From a virus: 64,000 nt of DNA. The translations under genes and the position numbers were made by a program. Of this stretch, positions 49,201-59,100 are shown in pieces; within the stretch, counting starts at the first letter, position 1, and every line of letters begins with the position of its first letter. A model generated the notes under the pieces. It saw nothing but the letters and a program-made list of their open reading frames with translations. It had not been told where the DNA came from and ran no database searches. The stretch lies in the IMG/VR virus record IMGVR_UViG_3300032291_001823, positions 1 to 64,000 of that record. One strand, given 5' to 3'.

Positions 49201-52200
49201 AACTCCCTGCTCGTTCTCTGAAGGAGAAAGTTCTCAGATTCTTCAGAAGCATTATTGAATTCTTCAAGCAGTTTGTACAGAAACCTTCTATGAAGGAACA
49301 ACTGTTTAAAGCAATTGACACAGGTAGATTTAAAGAAAGAGTTATTTCAGAGAGCGCAAAGAATGAATTTGCTGAATATAGAGCTGTAGAAGGATTGACA
49401 GAAGAGCAAACTCATGACTTTGTACAGGATATTACAGCTCGTGTTTTTCAAATAGCATTTGGAACAAACATGTCTTTGTACAATCCTGAGCAAATTACAG
49501 CTCCTCAAATATTTGCAGAAATAAAAGAAAGCTATCAACAAGAAGGAAAATTAGATTTGCTTTCTGAAAATACATGGAGACAACTTATTGGTAAAACTCG
49601 TGACTTCCTTCGTACGTTCAAAATAGATTTTGATGAAGAGGGTGTTCTTGGTATAAACGATGAGAACTATAATAAGAATGATTATGCTCGTGAGGCATTC
49701 TCTACAGACTGGAAAAAGTCTTCTCCATTTCCTATCAAGTTAATCCTGGGTACATTAACAGAAACTGTACCAACAAGTCAGATAGACACCACTTCTTTGG
49801 ATCTTCCAAAACAAAAACTGTCTAGTGTAAATGGATATAAAATTCTAAACTTTGCAAGAACCTTTGCAACAGCTTTGGATAAGTTTGCAAACACCAACAG
49901 TGTAACAAAACTTGTAGACAAACTTATCGAACTGTCTAGATATGACAGTAATTACGTTCGCCTCTTCACTCGTCTGAAGGGAGATAGAAACACTGTATCT
50001 ATAGACTTCTCAAAGTTCGAAGAGCAAGACTGGAGACTGTTCATCAACTTCTACCAGACATTTACAAAACAAAAACCTAATGCTGTTATACAATATATAG
50101 GTGAAAACAATGAAGTGTATAATGGTGCAGCTAATCTGTTCAGTGCTGTAGAACAATTTAAACAGGGATGGATTGAGAATGTTAAGACGTTAGCAAATGA
50201 TAATACATCTCTGATATATTATTATTCTCCAGATAAGACATATAGAACAAAGAAACTGTCTGATATTCCTATTGGTAATCCTCAACAGATGGTTGAGTTT
50301 CTTGACAAGCTTGGTATAAACTTCCCATTTGAGGTGTATCAAAACCTTAAAGACCCTCAACAAAAAGCTTTTGGAAGAGCTATATCTGCAATACATAAAT
50401 ATGCAAGTGAGAAAGAGATAGGAAAGGTTACAGGAGAAACACTCACCATAAATGGTCAGCTGAACACTCTTGCAGAACTTTATATAAAAGCCACCAATCC
50501 AAATATAGATTCTACATATTTTGGTGTAGATGGTAAACGTCAGCAATCTTATGCTGATAGTAATGCACCTTCTGTATTTGAGAACACGTTTAATGAAATA
50601 GAAACACTTGACGAGCTTCTTTCTGCAAGACCTGAACTTAACGATGTATTCTCTAAGAACAGTTTGATTCTAAAAAAAGGAGGACCATTCTTTGACAAAG
50701 ATGGTAAACGTACAGATAGGAAATTGAAAGTGGGCTACATCCAAGGTACAAAAGATACAGTGGATGATAAAGGAACATCTACATCAAAGCTAGGACTTGG
50801 TAGTAGGTTTACACAAGAGTTTAATCAAAACTTGTCTGGTGACTACTATATTCTTATTCCTGCAGACGGATCTACAGAATGGATGCTCAATCTTGGAAAC
50901 CAAATAAGTTTTGAAGATTTTGAAGGAAATGAGGCAAATGATCAAATCCACAAAGTGTTCAGAGGTTATCTGGAAGATGAGATTGAACTTGCCCTGTCTG
51001 ACAGGTCTTATTTGAGAAATGTCAAACCTCGTGCAAAAGAACTTCGTTTCTTCAAAGATATTCTTTCTGAAAACCTTTTGACAAACTTAAACAAGTTAAT
51101 AGAAAAAGGTGACAAAGAAAAAATCAAAGAGTTCATTGATGAAAATATTTCTGAGATAAATGCAAACATAGACGACTATGTAAATGGTACAGTGGATGAT
51201 TCAATTAGAGATTTTAAAAATAATAGTCAGATTTTCCAAATTAATGAGGATGCTTATTCATTCCCATTAATGAATGATAAGTTTGCAAAAGAGCAAGATG
51301 TTAATAAATATAACATGTCTGAGGATGAGCTGAAGGCATTGTTCAAATTTGCAAACACCAATTACATCATAAACAATATTGAGTTCCATAAGATATTGTT
51401 TGGTGATCCTTATCAGTTTGCAATTAAAGAAAATCAACTGGATGAGACAAAACGTATCAAATCATTCCTCTCTCCAAGAAGAGTGACATTTGATAGCCCT
51501 GAGTTTAACACATGGTTGAATAGTAAGAATAAAGCAGGAGACATTTCTCTCTTACCTGGAGATCCTGGTTACCATGTACATAAAAGTTACACTTCAACAA
51601 TCACCACTGCTGACGTAAATATTGTTGGTAGTATTGCTATGATGGAAGGTGTTCCTAAAGATATAAAAGATGCTTATGCCAAAACAAATGAGGCAGATGC
51701 AGCATCTATATTGATGGACACTACATACAGAGAAATCAAGAATAAGAACGGACAATGGAGTAGGGAAGCTGAAGATTGGCATCAGTGGCAAATGGCTTAT
51801 ACAAGAAACAGGATGTCTGCCAAAGGATTGTACACTTATACAAATGACAATCTTAAAAAACAAGATGAGAAAACTATATCATCTCCTTCACCTAAACATA
51901 CATTAGAGATATTGAAACCTATTGTGACTGGTAGTAAACACAATAAGAACACTATCGATCTTGTGTTGGATAAGTTTTCTCAAATGCCCATGTATTATAG
52001 CATGATTGAGGGAACCAATCTAGAGAACCTCTATCTGAAGATGATGAAGGAGGACGTAGGATATACAATAATGATAAGTGGTAGAAAGGTTGGAGCTGAA
52101 AGTCTTCATAGTTTGTACAATCAAGATGGCTCATTTAATCAAGAAGCTTTCAATAATCGAATTGAAGTTCCTTGGAAGGCTTATGGTATTCAAGTGGAAA

Positions 52201-55200
52201 CTACAACAGAAGACGATAAGTATCAAACAAGAGGATCTCAGCTTACTAAAATGTCAAGCATGGATCTCTTTAGCAATGGTGAACCTCTTAGTAAAAATCC
52301 TGAAAGACAAGCAGTTATAAGAAAAGCTTATGATAGGAATAAGGATATTCTTGACAAGATGCATGAGAATTCTTATTATGAGCTTCTTAATAAATTAGGA
52401 GTTGAAGACCTTGGTGATAGTTTTAATGTAGTGGATAGGAAGAAACTTTCAGAATCTCTTGAACATGAGATGCTTAGAAGGGAGCTTTCTGACAATGCTA
52501 TTGATACTGTTAGAACTGATGAGAACGGTCAATTCAGAATACCATTTGAATCATCTCCTGCATACACACAGATAAGAAGTCTTATGTTCTCTATGGTGGA
52601 CAAAGCTCTTGTTTCTCCAAAGATGAGTGGTGGTGCACACGTACAGGTTCCTGTTACACTCTGGGAATCTGCTACAAAAGGAAGAAGCTTGGCTTATAAA
52701 ACCAAAGATGGTTGGAAAAAGATAACCAAAGAGGCATATGATAAGCTAGATGATAATGAGAAGAAGAAGGTGGCTCTTACAGATGACACTCTTAAGTTCT
52801 ATACAAAGGATGCTCCGTATTGCGAAGTGATGATTCCTCATTGGTTCAAAGACAAGTTTCCAAAAAACAAATTCAAGACAGATGAAGATATTCTTAACTA
52901 TCTGAATAATACAGAAGAGGGTAGGAAGATTCTTACAGGTATAGGATTTCGTATTCCTACACAGGCAACAAGTTCTGTTGAGGTGTTTAGGGTGAAAGGG
53001 TTTCTTCCAAAATATATGGGAGCAACAGTTATTGTACCTTCTGAAATCACCACTAAGTCTGGATCTGACTTTGATATTGATAAACTCAATATGTACCTGA
53101 AGTCTGTATACGTGAATGCAAGAGGTGAGGTTAAGTTGATAAAATATCTAGGATCTGAAGGAAAAACAAAAGAATTCTTTAGAGGTGAGTTTGATAGGAT
53201 TCTTGAAGGTAAAGCAGTTAAGAAAGCTGAACTACTTGAGGCAGTTGATATTCTTGCATACAATTTAGCAGATCCGAAAAACCTTCTTAAGAGGTATGAT
53301 GGTATTTTGAATGTACTTTTAGAAGAGTATAACGATATTTCTGATTTGGCAGATTCTCTTATGAAGGATTTGGAAAAACTTGGAGATGAGTCTGTTCAAG
53401 CTGATCTTAAAGAAAAGTTTGTAAACCAAGCATATAAGCAATCCCTTGAGAATGAATATTACGAATCTCTTGAAGAATTGCTCACTCTTCCTGAAGTGTT
53501 CCAAAGATTAATATCTCCTGTAAGTGATGGTGGTCTTAAGAAACTGTCTGAAAGACTGGATGAATTAACAGGTTTTGACGAGAGTAAGATTAAGAACAGG
53601 CTTCTTAACAGAAGCTATATGACTGCTCTCAGACATGCTTTTGTATCTGCAAAGAAATGGGTGGGTATTGCTGCTGTTAATATTACAGGACACTCATTGT
53701 TCCAGAAGTCTCAAATATATCTTGACCCAGAAAGATTTGCATTTTTACCAAAGAGAGACAAAGAACTTCTTGGAGATGGTTCAGTTGTTCTCCCTCACAA
53801 CACTGTTGTTGTAAATGGAAAGACATACGTATCAATGTCTGGAGCAAAGACTGAAGATGGAACACAATACATATCTGATAGATTGTCTGGATATGGTACA
53901 TCCTTTGTGGATGTTGCAAAAGATCCATACATCATGAAGATTATAAAGAGTGAATTGGTTGTTGGTACATTTATGTATCTTGAGAGAATTGGTGTAGGTG
54001 AGAAAGCTGCAATGTTCTTGAATCAACCAATCATTGCTAAATACCTTAGCCATCTGGACAGCATTGGTTATAAAAACCTATTCAACAAAGGTAATATAAC
54101 TAATGCCCTGGAATCTTTTCCTTCAAAAGGAGAAACATTTAGGGCAGCAGGTATAGATGTAAATTCTCTTGGGAGTAATATTGAGAAGTATTACAAAAAT
54201 GGTGGTAAGTTTGACACAGACATAGACAATGCTGTTCAGCAAAAGATATTCTTTGAGTTCTTGAAATATGCTAAAATGGCTGAGTTCAGTTTCAACCTCA
54301 CTCAAGGATATAACTACGACACTACTAGATTTGGTAGTGGTGACGCTCTATTCAGAAAACAAGTAAAAACCCAGAAAGCAAGAGATAAAAATATATTCTC
54401 TTCTATAGATAAGGTTTTTGATACATCATTTATTGGTGAGCAAGCTTTTTTAATTGACAAATCTACAGAAGCATTAGGAGAATATCTAAAGCTTGAAAAT
54501 CCAAAACTGAGAATAATAAGCGACAGTGTTCTAAGACCGTTTGCTGAAAACCAGTATTTGTCAGCTGACGATTATGAAAGGATAGGAAACAGGATTACAT
54601 CATCTTTCCTAGACTTCATAATCCAAACCAAGACAACGCTAAGTGATGAAATAAAAGAACTATTGGTAGATCCTGCTACAGCTGTAGCTACACAACTTGC
54701 TGAAGCTCAGGCTAAGTTTCCTGAAAACAAGTTGTTGAATGAACTGCAGGTGGTTAGTTCTGATAGGTTTGATGGAGCAAAAAGCATCAAGCTTAGGACA
54801 AATGATAAGTCTGCATACAGTGAAAATCTCTACCAAGGAATGTTCAGACAACTCAGAGACACTCCTGAGACAAATGCTTTATATAATAATATTGTAAAGC
54901 TGGCTATTCTTCAAGGAACCTATCAGAGTGCAATATCAATAAGGAATGTAATTCCTATTGAAGACTTTAGTAAAACAATTGCTCCAGTTATTGCAAATCT
55001 TGTAGCCACTCCTGAAATAGAAGCATTTGCAAAAGGAGCATTCCAAAGAAACAATTGGAAGAACCAAGATGTATGGAGAACAATTTCTCCTAAGTTTTTT
55101 GTAAACGATGAACCTATTGGACAAGTTGAGACGTACAGTGGTGATGTTATTGACATCTATCAATACAACTCTCCTGCATTTCCAAATGTTGCAAATCTGA

Positions 55201-56144
55201 ATATAAAAAGTGAAGATAGAAAAATCCTTACACTGAATGAGGCTTATAACTATCTCGATGTACAAAGAGACTTCCTTTTAGTTCCTGCTGTTGTTACAGA
55301 TAGAAAGACTGGTGATATGATTGACGTTGAGTCAGGAACCACTATGGCAAAATCAATGATTGCTCAAATGAAAGCAAAAGGTGATATGTCATACAAGGAT
55401 GTATATGGTTATCAGAAGGTGAGATATGATAATGGAGATCCTGTTCTTACATATGATAAGGATGGAAATGCAATACACATTTACAAACTTATCAATCTAT
55501 ATGGAGATGGAGTGTTTGCTTCTGAGTATTATAGTGTAAACAAACCTTCTGTGTTCAACAATGGTACAAAGAAGATTGATAATGAGATTCCTAACGCAGA
55601 CATTATTAACTACTTTGCTCCAAGAACAACAGATCCTAAACCAATAGCTCCTACTCCTATAGAACCTAAACCTGCTGAAGAACCTAAGAAGAAAGAACTA
55701 TTCACTCCAGAGAAAGGAATTGCTCAGAAATCATTCAGAGGCAAGCCGTTGAACTTTGTAGACAAGATTCCTACACAAAAGGAAACAGTTGTTGCAATGC
55801 AGAACAATAGACAAACTGGTGTAATCACTATAGATTATAAAGCCATGGTTCAAAAGTTTGACGATAAGGCATGGACTAAACCAGCTAAGCAACTCGATGG
55901 ATCTTTTGCTACACCTTTAGCTGAAGATGCATTTAAAAGTGCAGAGGAATGGTTTACCTTTGCATTGATTCATGAAGTGAAGCATGATACAATTTTTAAA
56001 GAACCAGGAGAGACAACAGGACAATACGAGGATAGGATTAATCAAGCTGCTATGAAAGACCTTGAGGAAAACTATACAAAACCTCCAGTTGTAGATAATT
56101 TTCCTGACAAGAATTTGAATGTTAAAGATCAAAAATGTAACTAA
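43248..56144 (+). CDS. Giant virion protein with RNA polymerase and zincin-like domains
   Basis: A 4298-residue fusion. Residues 1-400 resemble crAss-like cargo (YVRGMDLENIYGMQQS near 90, Gly/Ala hydrophobic stretches at 100-240). A zincin-like region follows near H1919-E-I-G-E1923 with a downstream helix DFAEFRLG. Residues about 3100-3300 carry the two double-psi barrels of a single-chain RNA polymerase: SPKMSGGAHVQ with K3125, R3235-I-P-T-Q3239, and the metal-binding D3274-F-D-I-D3278. The last two compare with R-x-PT and DFDGD of bacterial beta'. A full HExxH (H4242-E-V-K-H4246) lies near the C-terminus. In phi14:2 this polymerase enters with the DNA and transcribes early genes. No frameshift or stop interrupts the frame. 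Cleavage into smaller proteins is possible but no site is known. Confidence 0.93.
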   Translation: MAIFKEELITNTPLEGDPIPQLALGTPQLSAMPTLPNIEVSGGSVNKSIEGLDSSQLSKLAKLPGQGGGANLIPLSEVAANKRYNTYVRGMDLENIYGMQQSAWAQLGNSAVKMAGLAAGTFAQSFATIPNTISAFKNGTAALSGGPDSYEAAIDDWTKNLEDYFPNYYTRKEKENPYLAIVPFMPGSANFWGDKIIKNLGFTAGAIGGALVQDAIIGAATEGIGAAPLVASQLGKASLWLNKLYAGSTKVDKVLDLAKTVGKTEQQILNIKRLGEIAAGTKVTNGFRYGMGIYGSSRTEAAIEARDGYRQVKDELIKEYKSQNPGKEPISSDLEEIEKYATDAMNTRFGINMALLTVSNAVQFGNLFKSFTSAQKGISGQLTRDIDEVGKIGLKEGSLDLFERKGAQTLSGKIWESVQPKLPNILSEGVYEEGGQYAAEKGTYDYFTRKYKNLSNPLYKDNWSTTVEAVNSTVKGLKDQFGTDEGLENMIVGAISAMISGGIMSKIDTVRGQGSDERLQSSINILNQYGLTGVLSSNFENTLNSAGIAKEMDEAVKANDVFKYKNLKNDMFINFVQSRIPSGMHEVTIEQLRMLKDLDKAEFEKSFGMDFNSSNKSTVNEYVDSLIDEANQIKKISDSIDFTFKNPFKKIDNPTTTEEGIETSRFNDFNKWKAELTFLAAKIPHVNNRLDSIQQSVNSISPIVTNDLLSQLTNKESLKDLSTSYEEKANQLNKTITEFTSIQDKKRINNQVKALRTASERINLGLTNGVDGKLFDYLLNFELNNQDPTASRQVGPENTTDLFTYGHDINRLNSLKDDVSELYDNLTGEKGFNKFMDQGEQLRSGAIPEEEDKEEKEIVVKEGPQFTNKAGVKETFEEGREYQIPAGKKAKIDKIADDRWQVTAPDGNITFYESEEKAKEQVDSINEEFGNLQKAKVIAINPDGTLKVEDINGDIYNVDPSKFEGYEKVETEQEKLQKFKQDVEEDQKDIEHTSGTIASKENTAKTKAEFDVESKKKGIEWLFISTSGASEDWESGKLSPSQQRAITLRNNYRNLPNRNNLRIILVTQNQENSLGLSGLTAMSMANTGVDSSTYTDLNDGFVGAVYVEQDGADVYFVDKSGKKLGKVGDPVDINQVVFDTMPTTSLTWSDKENRYRAGDEDKAQEYSDRWKAKRNQLFNTPEGKYEIYKFSVSPGIPDIANLSDNNTVGETLIPENEIVYQEGLVVIPTTGNIQHQGRNLKFPDGVPVFQYRDVLTFLKTRKFTKAEARTIFEVMKKMSEDIKQKLDQGKKIKSNKKYTRFLQNVLYWRKSPKTDKNQIFIDYDTMDFFFGGKRYDLTNLGASEAEIIDQLENLYANINNDSLTKNFSEKFNEYYIDESKNLATRTWDNYQSYLLSSKYPDGSNRSVVDIPLTTPIQKPTELKPFNFKQKYSILEGVELPSIEVKPVVKPEAPTAPAPSGKKIGDYTVDGVTQNVYQLKNGPVGFTATIKDGEVFVEVESNDTIKKITDNKDALNNTIIPLLKAEKKFDATEKDEQHVLGFVSLKIANDLQKQLNASVAPTTAAVLQPDVSPLAQVQGTARTEPLTTAVSTDAKTDIEETGNQLQVIQMMTLRIKSLSKEERALMDKYYDVLNAEGLRNGKELSELYYKVKKDGSNPELVKKVDEFLSEVKKLQAAPAVTDVKPTTQFTQSFGAFTVYEGSDGSYDVQDNTGEGIIAEYVKTKEEAILIAKRADIEKRKQEEIKQKAPYVLIKGSYEGENKTIGTLTFKSNVDNIYAYDEGSTNISKDALRGDKRLSKITKEQYDAAIKAPELIKEIEAEYNAKLDVLEGIKPTAPTNFGGTKPPPNTEYRRVGADGIERISSEELELFKAWAAEKVPTIPYTVMENVLTTHDGEKAWGAFENGVAKFYRSAARGTEYHEIGEAVWNGMLSPEERQAILDEERQKSGKFKDRQSGKTYSYDDPNVTDQMLKERIMDDFAEFRLGKLPARSLKEKVLRFFRSIIEFFKQFVQKPSMKEQLFKAIDTGRFKERVISESAKNEFAEYRAVEGLTEEQTHDFVQDITARVFQIAFGTNMSLYNPEQITAPQIFAEIKESYQQEGKLDLLSENTWRQLIGKTRDFLRTFKIDFDEEGVLGINDENYNKNDYAREAFSTDWKKSSPFPIKLILGTLTETVPTSQIDTTSLDLPKQKLSSVNGYKILNFARTFATALDKFANTNSVTKLVDKLIELSRYDSNYVRLFTRLKGDRNTVSIDFSKFEEQDWRLFINFYQTFTKQKPNAVIQYIGENNEVYNGAANLFSAVEQFKQGWIENVKTLANDNTSLIYYYSPDKTYRTKKLSDIPIGNPQQMVEFLDKLGINFPFEVYQNLKDPQQKAFGRAISAIHKYASEKEIGKVTGETLTINGQLNTLAELYIKATNPNIDSTYFGVDGKRQQSYADSNAPSVFENTFNEIETLDELLSARPELNDVFSKNSLILKKGGPFFDKDGKRTDRKLKVGYIQGTKDTVDDKGTSTSKLGLGSRFTQEFNQNLSGDYYILIPADGSTEWMLNLGNQISFEDFEGNEANDQIHKVFRGYLEDEIELALSDRSYLRNVKPRAKELRFFKDILSENLLTNLNKLIEKGDKEKIKEFIDENISEINANIDDYVNGTVDDSIRDFKNNSQIFQINEDAYSFPLMNDKFAKEQDVNKYNMSEDELKALFKFANTNYIINNIEFHKILFGDPYQFAIKENQLDETKRIKSFLSPRRVTFDSPEFNTWLNSKNKAGDISLLPGDPGYHVHKSYTSTITTADVNIVGSIAMMEGVPKDIKDAYAKTNEADAASILMDTTYREIKNKNGQWSREAEDWHQWQMAYTRNRMSAKGLYTYTNDNLKKQDEKTISSPSPKHTLEILKPIVTGSKHNKNTIDLVLDKFSQMPMYYSMIEGTNLENLYLKMMKEDVGYTIMISGRKVGAESLHSLYNQDGSFNQEAFNNRIEVPWKAYGIQVETTTEDDKYQTRGSQLTKMSSMDLFSNGEPLSKNPERQAVIRKAYDRNKDILDKMHENSYYELLNKLGVEDLGDSFNVVDRKKLSESLEHEMLRRELSDNAIDTVRTDENGQFRIPFESSPAYTQIRSLMFSMVDKALVSPKMSGGAHVQVPVTLWESATKGRSLAYKTKDGWKKITKEAYDKLDDNEKKKVALTDDTLKFYTKDAPYCEVMIPHWFKDKFPKNKFKTDEDILNYLNNTEEGRKILTGIGFRIPTQATSSVEVFRVKGFLPKYMGATVIVPSEITTKSGSDFDIDKLNMYLKSVYVNARGEVKLIKYLGSEGKTKEFFRGEFDRILEGKAVKKAELLEAVDILAYNLADPKNLLKRYDGILNVLLEEYNDISDLADSLMKDLEKLGDESVQADLKEKFVNQAYKQSLENEYYESLEELLTLPEVFQRLISPVSDGGLKKLSERLDELTGFDESKIKNRLLNRSYMTALRHAFVSAKKWVGIAAVNITGHSLFQKSQIYLDPERFAFLPKRDKELLGDGSVVLPHNTVVVNGKTYVSMSGAKTEDGTQYISDRLSGYGTSFVDVAKDPYIMKIIKSELVVGTFMYLERIGVGEKAAMFLNQPIIAKYLSHLDSIGYKNLFNKGNITNALESFPSKGETFRAAGIDVNSLGSNIEKYYKNGGKFDTDIDNAVQQKIFFEFLKYAKMAEFSFNLTQGYNYDTTRFGSGDALFRKQVKTQKARDKNIFSSIDKVFDTSFIGEQAFLIDKSTEALGEYLKLENPKLRIISDSVLRPFAENQYLSADDYERIGNRITSSFLDFIIQTKTTLSDEIKELLVDPATAVATQLAEAQAKFPENKLLNELQVVSSDRFDGAKSIKLRTNDKSAYSENLYQGMFRQLRDTPETNALYNNIVKLAILQGTYQSAISIRNVIPIEDFSKTIAPVIANLVATPEIEAFAKGAFQRNNWKNQDVWRTISPKFFVNDEPIGQVETYSGDVIDIYQYNSPAFPNVANLNIKSEDRKILTLNEAYNYLDVQRDFLLVPAVVTDRKTGDMIDVESGTTMAKSMIAQMKAKGDMSYKDVYGYQKVRYDNGDPVLTYDKDGNAIHIYKLINLYGDGVFASEYYSVNKPSVFNNGTKKIDNEIPNADIINYFAPRTTDPKPIAPTPIEPKPAEEPKKKELFTPEKGIAQKSFRGKPLNFVDKIPTQKETVVAMQNNRQTGVITIDYKAMVQKFDDKAWTKPAKQLDGSFATPLAEDAFKSAEEWFTFALIHEVKHDTIFKEPGETTGQYEDRINQAAMKDLEENYTKPPVVDNFPDKNLNVKDQKCN

Positions 56145-59100
56145 TGGCTTGTAGATTAGATGTTAGAAAAGCAATATTAGACAATGCCTTTGATGAAGCT
56201 TTTGAGGGTAGGTATACATTTACACGTATGTCAGACGACACTGTCAGAATAAATGGTCAAGTGGATGCTGCACAAACAAAGGCTTTAAGTAGGAACCAGG
56301 CTATTAACATAGCTAATCAAAAACTAGAGTCAATCAAGAAATCATTCAATAATGCAATAACTGGATATGTTACAAACAGATCTGAGTATGATCCAGTTAC
56401 AATTACATTAAACGTTAATCCAGCATACATTGAATATGAATATAGGAAACTACCATTAGATAAACAAACTGATCCTGCAGATAGAATGTTTCAGCTTCCA
56501 GGAACAGAACTATCAAAAGCTTCTCCTGAGACAATCAAACGTATTAAAGAACTCCTCAATAGGATAGGTGTTGATTATCAAGTTGTTAGCAAGATAGCTG
56601 TCAATGGTAAAATAATTGGTGCAAACGGTGTTGCTGATATAACACAGAAGCTTATTCAAGTGGTGAATGGTAAAGAAGCAACAGCGCTTCCTGAGGAAGC
56701 TATGCACTTTGTTGTAGAAATCATCCAACAAACAGATCCTAAACTCTTCAGCACTCTTCTGAAGGAGATTAATGGATATAGGATGATGAAGGATGTATTT
56801 GCCACATACAGCAGCGATCCCAACTACCAAACAAAAGAAGGTAAACCTGATGTAATAAAACTCAAGAAAGAGGCTATTGCAAAGGTGCTTGCTGAAACAG
56901 TTATAAATAAGTCAGAAGGATCTATAGAAAATCCAGAGAATGTTGCTAAGGTGGAGAGTTGGTGGCAGAAAATAGTTAACTATCTAAAAGGATTGTTTAA
57001 TAAGAGTGGGTTTGACACAGCAGCAATGAAGATTATCTCTGGAGAAGAAATTGGAAGTGTAGATGATGTTAGAAATAAAGAAGCACAGATATACCTACAG
57101 AAAGGTACTAGAGATTCTATATATGAAAAGCTTAAAGACATTTCTTCAAAGATTGAAAAAAAGGACGACGGATATTATATAGATGGTAAGAAGGTGCCTA
57201 GAAGGGTAACTGATCTTGTAAAAGATTGGTATGAGAGAAGGTTTAAAGCTAAAGATCTTACAAAGAATGAATATCAAACGGCTTTGTTTGATTTAAAGGC
57301 AGAGAAGGGAACAGCTGGTCATGCTGATCTTGAATATGCTTTTACTGTATTTGTAAACGAAGATGGATATTTAAGAACCACTCCACTTGATGATAGTGGA
57401 TATGTTTCCCAGCTCAATCCAGATAATAGGGATATGTACGAGCTTTTGAGAGATAACTTAAAAGAACGTCTCAACTCTTTTCCTAAAGAGAATGGAGGAA
57501 CAAGATTCTTGTCTGAAATAATGACGTATGATGCTAAACGTGGACTTGCTGGTACAATAGATTTCTTGGCAATTGAACCTGATGGTAAAACTAACATCCT
57601 GGACTGGAAGTTCATGGATTTGAATGTTGACAAATATACAGATGTTCCTTGGTATAAGGTGAATGCTTGGAGACAGCAAATGGAGCAATACAAACTCTTG
57701 TTGGAGAAAGTTTATGGGGTTAAACCACAAGACTTTAAGCAGACAAGAATGATTCCAATCAAGGCTAAATATGTTGGTGGAAATGTTAAAGAAGGAATCT
57801 TACCTACACTTTCAGGTATACAGATTGGAGATGTTAACGTAAAAAATGTTAAGGAGGATTACTTATTACCTGTAGGACTAGAAGGTGAAAAAACAGGAAA
57901 CAAAAAGATTGATGCTCTCCTGGAAAAACTAAATGCTGTATACAAAAAGATGTCTGAAAAGAAAGCTCTTCCTAGTGAGAAGCTTAATAAGGCTGAGCAA
58001 TTGAATGCTCTCTTTTCTGCTATTAGGCAGCTTCAGATTAAACAAAACATCAAACCTTTGTTGTATCAAGCAAAGGTGTTAAATAAACAACTGAATAAAC
58101 TTCTTGAGCAATACCAAACAAACTGGAAAGGAAAAGATGTCAAATCTTTCTCTCAAGAACAAATCAGCGCTTTCTATGATGAATTGGAAAATGCATACAA
58201 TTCAATATCACATTACACTACATTAGATACAGAACTTAAGTTTCTATTCCAAGGAGAACTGTCTGAAGAAGATAAAGCACTTAGAGAAGACTTAAGAGAT
58301 ACAGTTGATGATGCAAGAGGTATATTATCAGAACTATCTGAAGTGTCAGGAGAGTTTGTAGAAGACTTTGTAGCTGGATCTGAAGGAGTAGAGAACTTCC
58401 TCACTCCTGAGAAGGTGATAAAGGGTATAACAAAATGGTTTTCTTCTACAGCTACAATTCCATTAAAAGCTTTGGAGGTGCTGTATAAAAAAGCAAATAG
58501 AGCATTTACATATGCTGCTCAAGATACAATTGTTGAAACCAAAAAACTCACGAACATCAAATCTAAATATGATGAGTGGGCAAAAGGTAAAGGGTTGTCA
58601 TCTAAAAACTATTTCAGCTTTATAAAGAAAGAAAAGTCAAATGAGCTTATAGATGAGTTTAATCCAGAATTCTATAAAACTCTCAGAACAAAGATTGGTG
58701 AGAAGGACATTCAGTGGATTAAGAACAATATAAATGTTGCAGAATATACAGACTTTCTTAAAGAAAAACTGAAAGAAGATTTACAACGTATCCAAGATAA
58801 AGCAAGGGTGGGAACTGATGAGGAAATACAGAAAGAGATAAAAAGAGAAATTGCACAAACTAAATCTTTATACGACACATCTACAATAGATTCAGCTGGA
58901 TGGTATAACTATGACCTACTTAAAAAGTTTCCTGACAGAACTACTTGGGAATCAAATGAATGGAAACAACTTAATAAGACTGAGAACAAACCAGCTCTTG
59001 ATTTCTATAATTATATTAAAGAAAGGAACGAATACTATCAGGAGATAGGATATATCAGTAAGGCTGAGGCTAGGGTGTTTCTACCTTTTGTTCGTAAAGG

